From the NCBI GenBank assembly GCA_947458795.1, contig CANHCD010000178.1, positions 1 through 5,258 of the forward strand: a DNA stretch of 5,258 nucleotides, given 5' to 3'. Below the pieces are notes generated by a model. That model was not told where the DNA came from. It made no database searches and saw nothing but the letters and a program-made list of their open reading frames with translations. A program made the translations under genes and the position numbers. Numbering within the stretch: the first letter of the stretch is position 1; each line of letters opens with the position of its first letter. This stretch comes from Cyclobacteriaceae bacterium. GTDB taxonomy: Bacteria; Bacteroidota; Bacteroidia; Cytophagales; Cyclobacteriaceae. Of the stretch, positions 4,529-5,258 are shown one piece after another.

Positions 4529-5158
4529 ATGAAAAATAGGCCTGACGTGGATTTTGTCATCTTTGACCTAGGCAATGTGCTGATAGACATTGACTACCAT
4601 AAGTCCATGGACCTGATGAAGTCAGCTCTGCCCACTTCCATGCATGCTAAGGTCGATACCTGCTATGCAGCGGAGTTCCACAAGGCCTACGAAAAAGGGC
4701 AACTGAGCTCGGCTGAGTTTCGCCAAGAGTTTCGCCACTACTTCCAAACCAACTGGTCCGATGCCGAGGTGGACTACTACTGGAACAGCCTACTGGGCTC
4801 CATTCCTGCCCACCGCCTCGACCTGGTACGCCAACTCAAGACTCAGTTCCAAGTGGGTATCCTCAGCAATACCAACGAAATCCATATCGAAGCAGTCTAT
4901 GCTCAGCTTCAAGCCGAGCACAACCTAGTGAATTTTGATCCATTATTCGATTGGGTGTTCTACAGTCACGAAATGGGGCTCGCCAAACCGAACCAAGACA
5001 TTTACCAGCAGCTACTTCTTGAGCTGGGCACGACCGCAAATCGGGTACTCTTTTTTGATGACCTCAAAGCCAATGTAGACGGTGCTGCCTCTATTGGTAT
5101 TCAGGCCGTTCAAGTCACGGGTCCCACCACGATTTTTGATTTTTTTGAGAATGTATAA
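4529..5158 (+). CDS. HAD-superfamily (subfamily IA) phosphatase, YihX-like
   Basis: The protein has 209 residues, close to E. coli YihX, which removes phosphate from alpha-D-glucose 1-phosphate. All four HAD motifs are present: I, IFDLGNVLIDID with nucleophile Asp13; II, ILSNTN with Ser113; III, AKPNQDIY with Lys153; IV, LFFDDLKANVDGA with Asp177 and Asp178. The helical cap domain lies at about 20-95. The DLGN form of motif I has Gly where most HAD phosphatases have the acid/base Asp; YihX has the same, so this is a family trait rather than a defect. A soluble cytoplasmic sugar-phosphate phosphatase is likely; the exact substrate cannot be read from the sequence. No Shine-Dalgarno is obvious before the ATG. 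The next gene starts 8 bases before its end, indicating one operon. The gene is much richer in GC than the region to its left. Confidence 0.92.
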   Translation: MKNRPDVDFVIFDLGNVLIDIDYHKSMDLMKSALPTSMHAKVDTCYAAEFHKAYEKGQLSSAEFRQEFRHYFQTNWSDAEVDYYWNSLLGSIPAHRLDLVRQLKTQFQVGILSNTNEIHIEAVYAQLQAEHNLVNFDPLFDWVFYSHEMGLAKPNQDIYQQLLLELGTTANRVLFFDDLKANVDGAASIGIQAVQVTGPTTIFDFFENV

Positions 5159-5258
5159 ACCCAAGGAATACCTCATTCATGGTTTATTGCTTCTTCTCAC
5201 CCTAGTCACCACCACGCTTGCAGGTGGGGAGTGGGTTTATGGAAAATCCATTCTTGCC
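5151..5258 (+). CDS. Membrane protein start, probable site-2 protease (M50) family; cut by window
   Basis: The first 36 residues are present and the frame runs off the window. A short basic N-terminus (MYKPKEY) is followed by a hydrophobic segment (HGLLLLLTLVTTTLAGG, 10-26) and then EWVYGKSIL. This looks like the first membrane helix of Bacteroidota site-2 protease family proteins, whose N-termini often carry LVTTTLAG before a W/Y-rich loop. The zinc motif HExxH would lie beyond the window, so the family call is tentative. The ATG overlaps the last 8 bases of the phosphatase gene in another frame, suggesting translational coupling. Confidence 0.6.
   Translation, partial: MYKPKEYLIHGLLLLLTLVTTTLAGGEWVYGKSILA

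Overview
The window looks like a chromosomal segment of a Bacteroidota bacterium, probably of the Cytophagales (Algoriphagus/Cyclobacterium-like). The signs are low to moderate GC in the left four fifths, promoter candidates of the Bacteroidota type (TTG about 19-20 bases before TAnnTTTG), mostly weak Shine-Dalgarno sites, signal peptides ending in FSQ or NGQ, a LamG surface lipoprotein and a YihX-like HAD phosphatase. The taxonomic call rests on pattern recognition, not on a search.

Layout. Positions 1-290 hold no gene but a tandem run, about 115 bases per unit, of imperfect inverted repeats of the 'cacgcaaagacgccaag ... cttggcgag' kind. A secreted six-repeat TPR protein lies on the minus strand at 369-1073. 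A tRNA 3'-half remnant joined to a very long terminator hairpin (1289-1367) comes next. A two-gene minus-strand operon follows, with a lipoprotein carrying a coiled coil and a LamG domain (2030-3043) and an outer-membrane beta-barrel-like protein (1359-2030). They are joined by a TAATG stop/start overlap. A gene-poor stretch (3044-3482) contains a hairpin and another repeat copy. A minus-strand secreted DUF1311/LprI-type protein (3483-3878) has a good promoter candidate. From 3960 to 4420 there are two more repeat copies, an almost exact 85-base duplication carrying a terminator and a tRNA 3' end, and an intact tRNA with anticodon CAU on the minus strand. Divergent from the tRNA, on the plus strand, are a HAD-family phosphatase (4529-5158) and, overlapping it by 8 bases, the start of a probable site-2 protease family membrane protein (5151 to beyond the window).

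How it fits together. The right end (HAD plus membrane protein) is clearly more GC-rich and looks like conserved core chromosome. Everything left of the tRNA is AT-richer, carries cell-envelope and secreted proteins, and is full of repeats. Three same-orientation modules of [tRNA 3' portion + CCCCTTC-stem terminator] occur at 1289-1367, 4102-4155 and 4310-4420. This is what an old tRNA-targeted integration, or repeated tRNA-terminator duplication, would leave behind. No integrase is visible, so the mobile-element reading is an inference. The second point of interest is the hairpin repeat family itself: four of its right arms carry a 16-18 base GC-rich palindrome at about the same internal position, and one copy shows what looks like the empty site.
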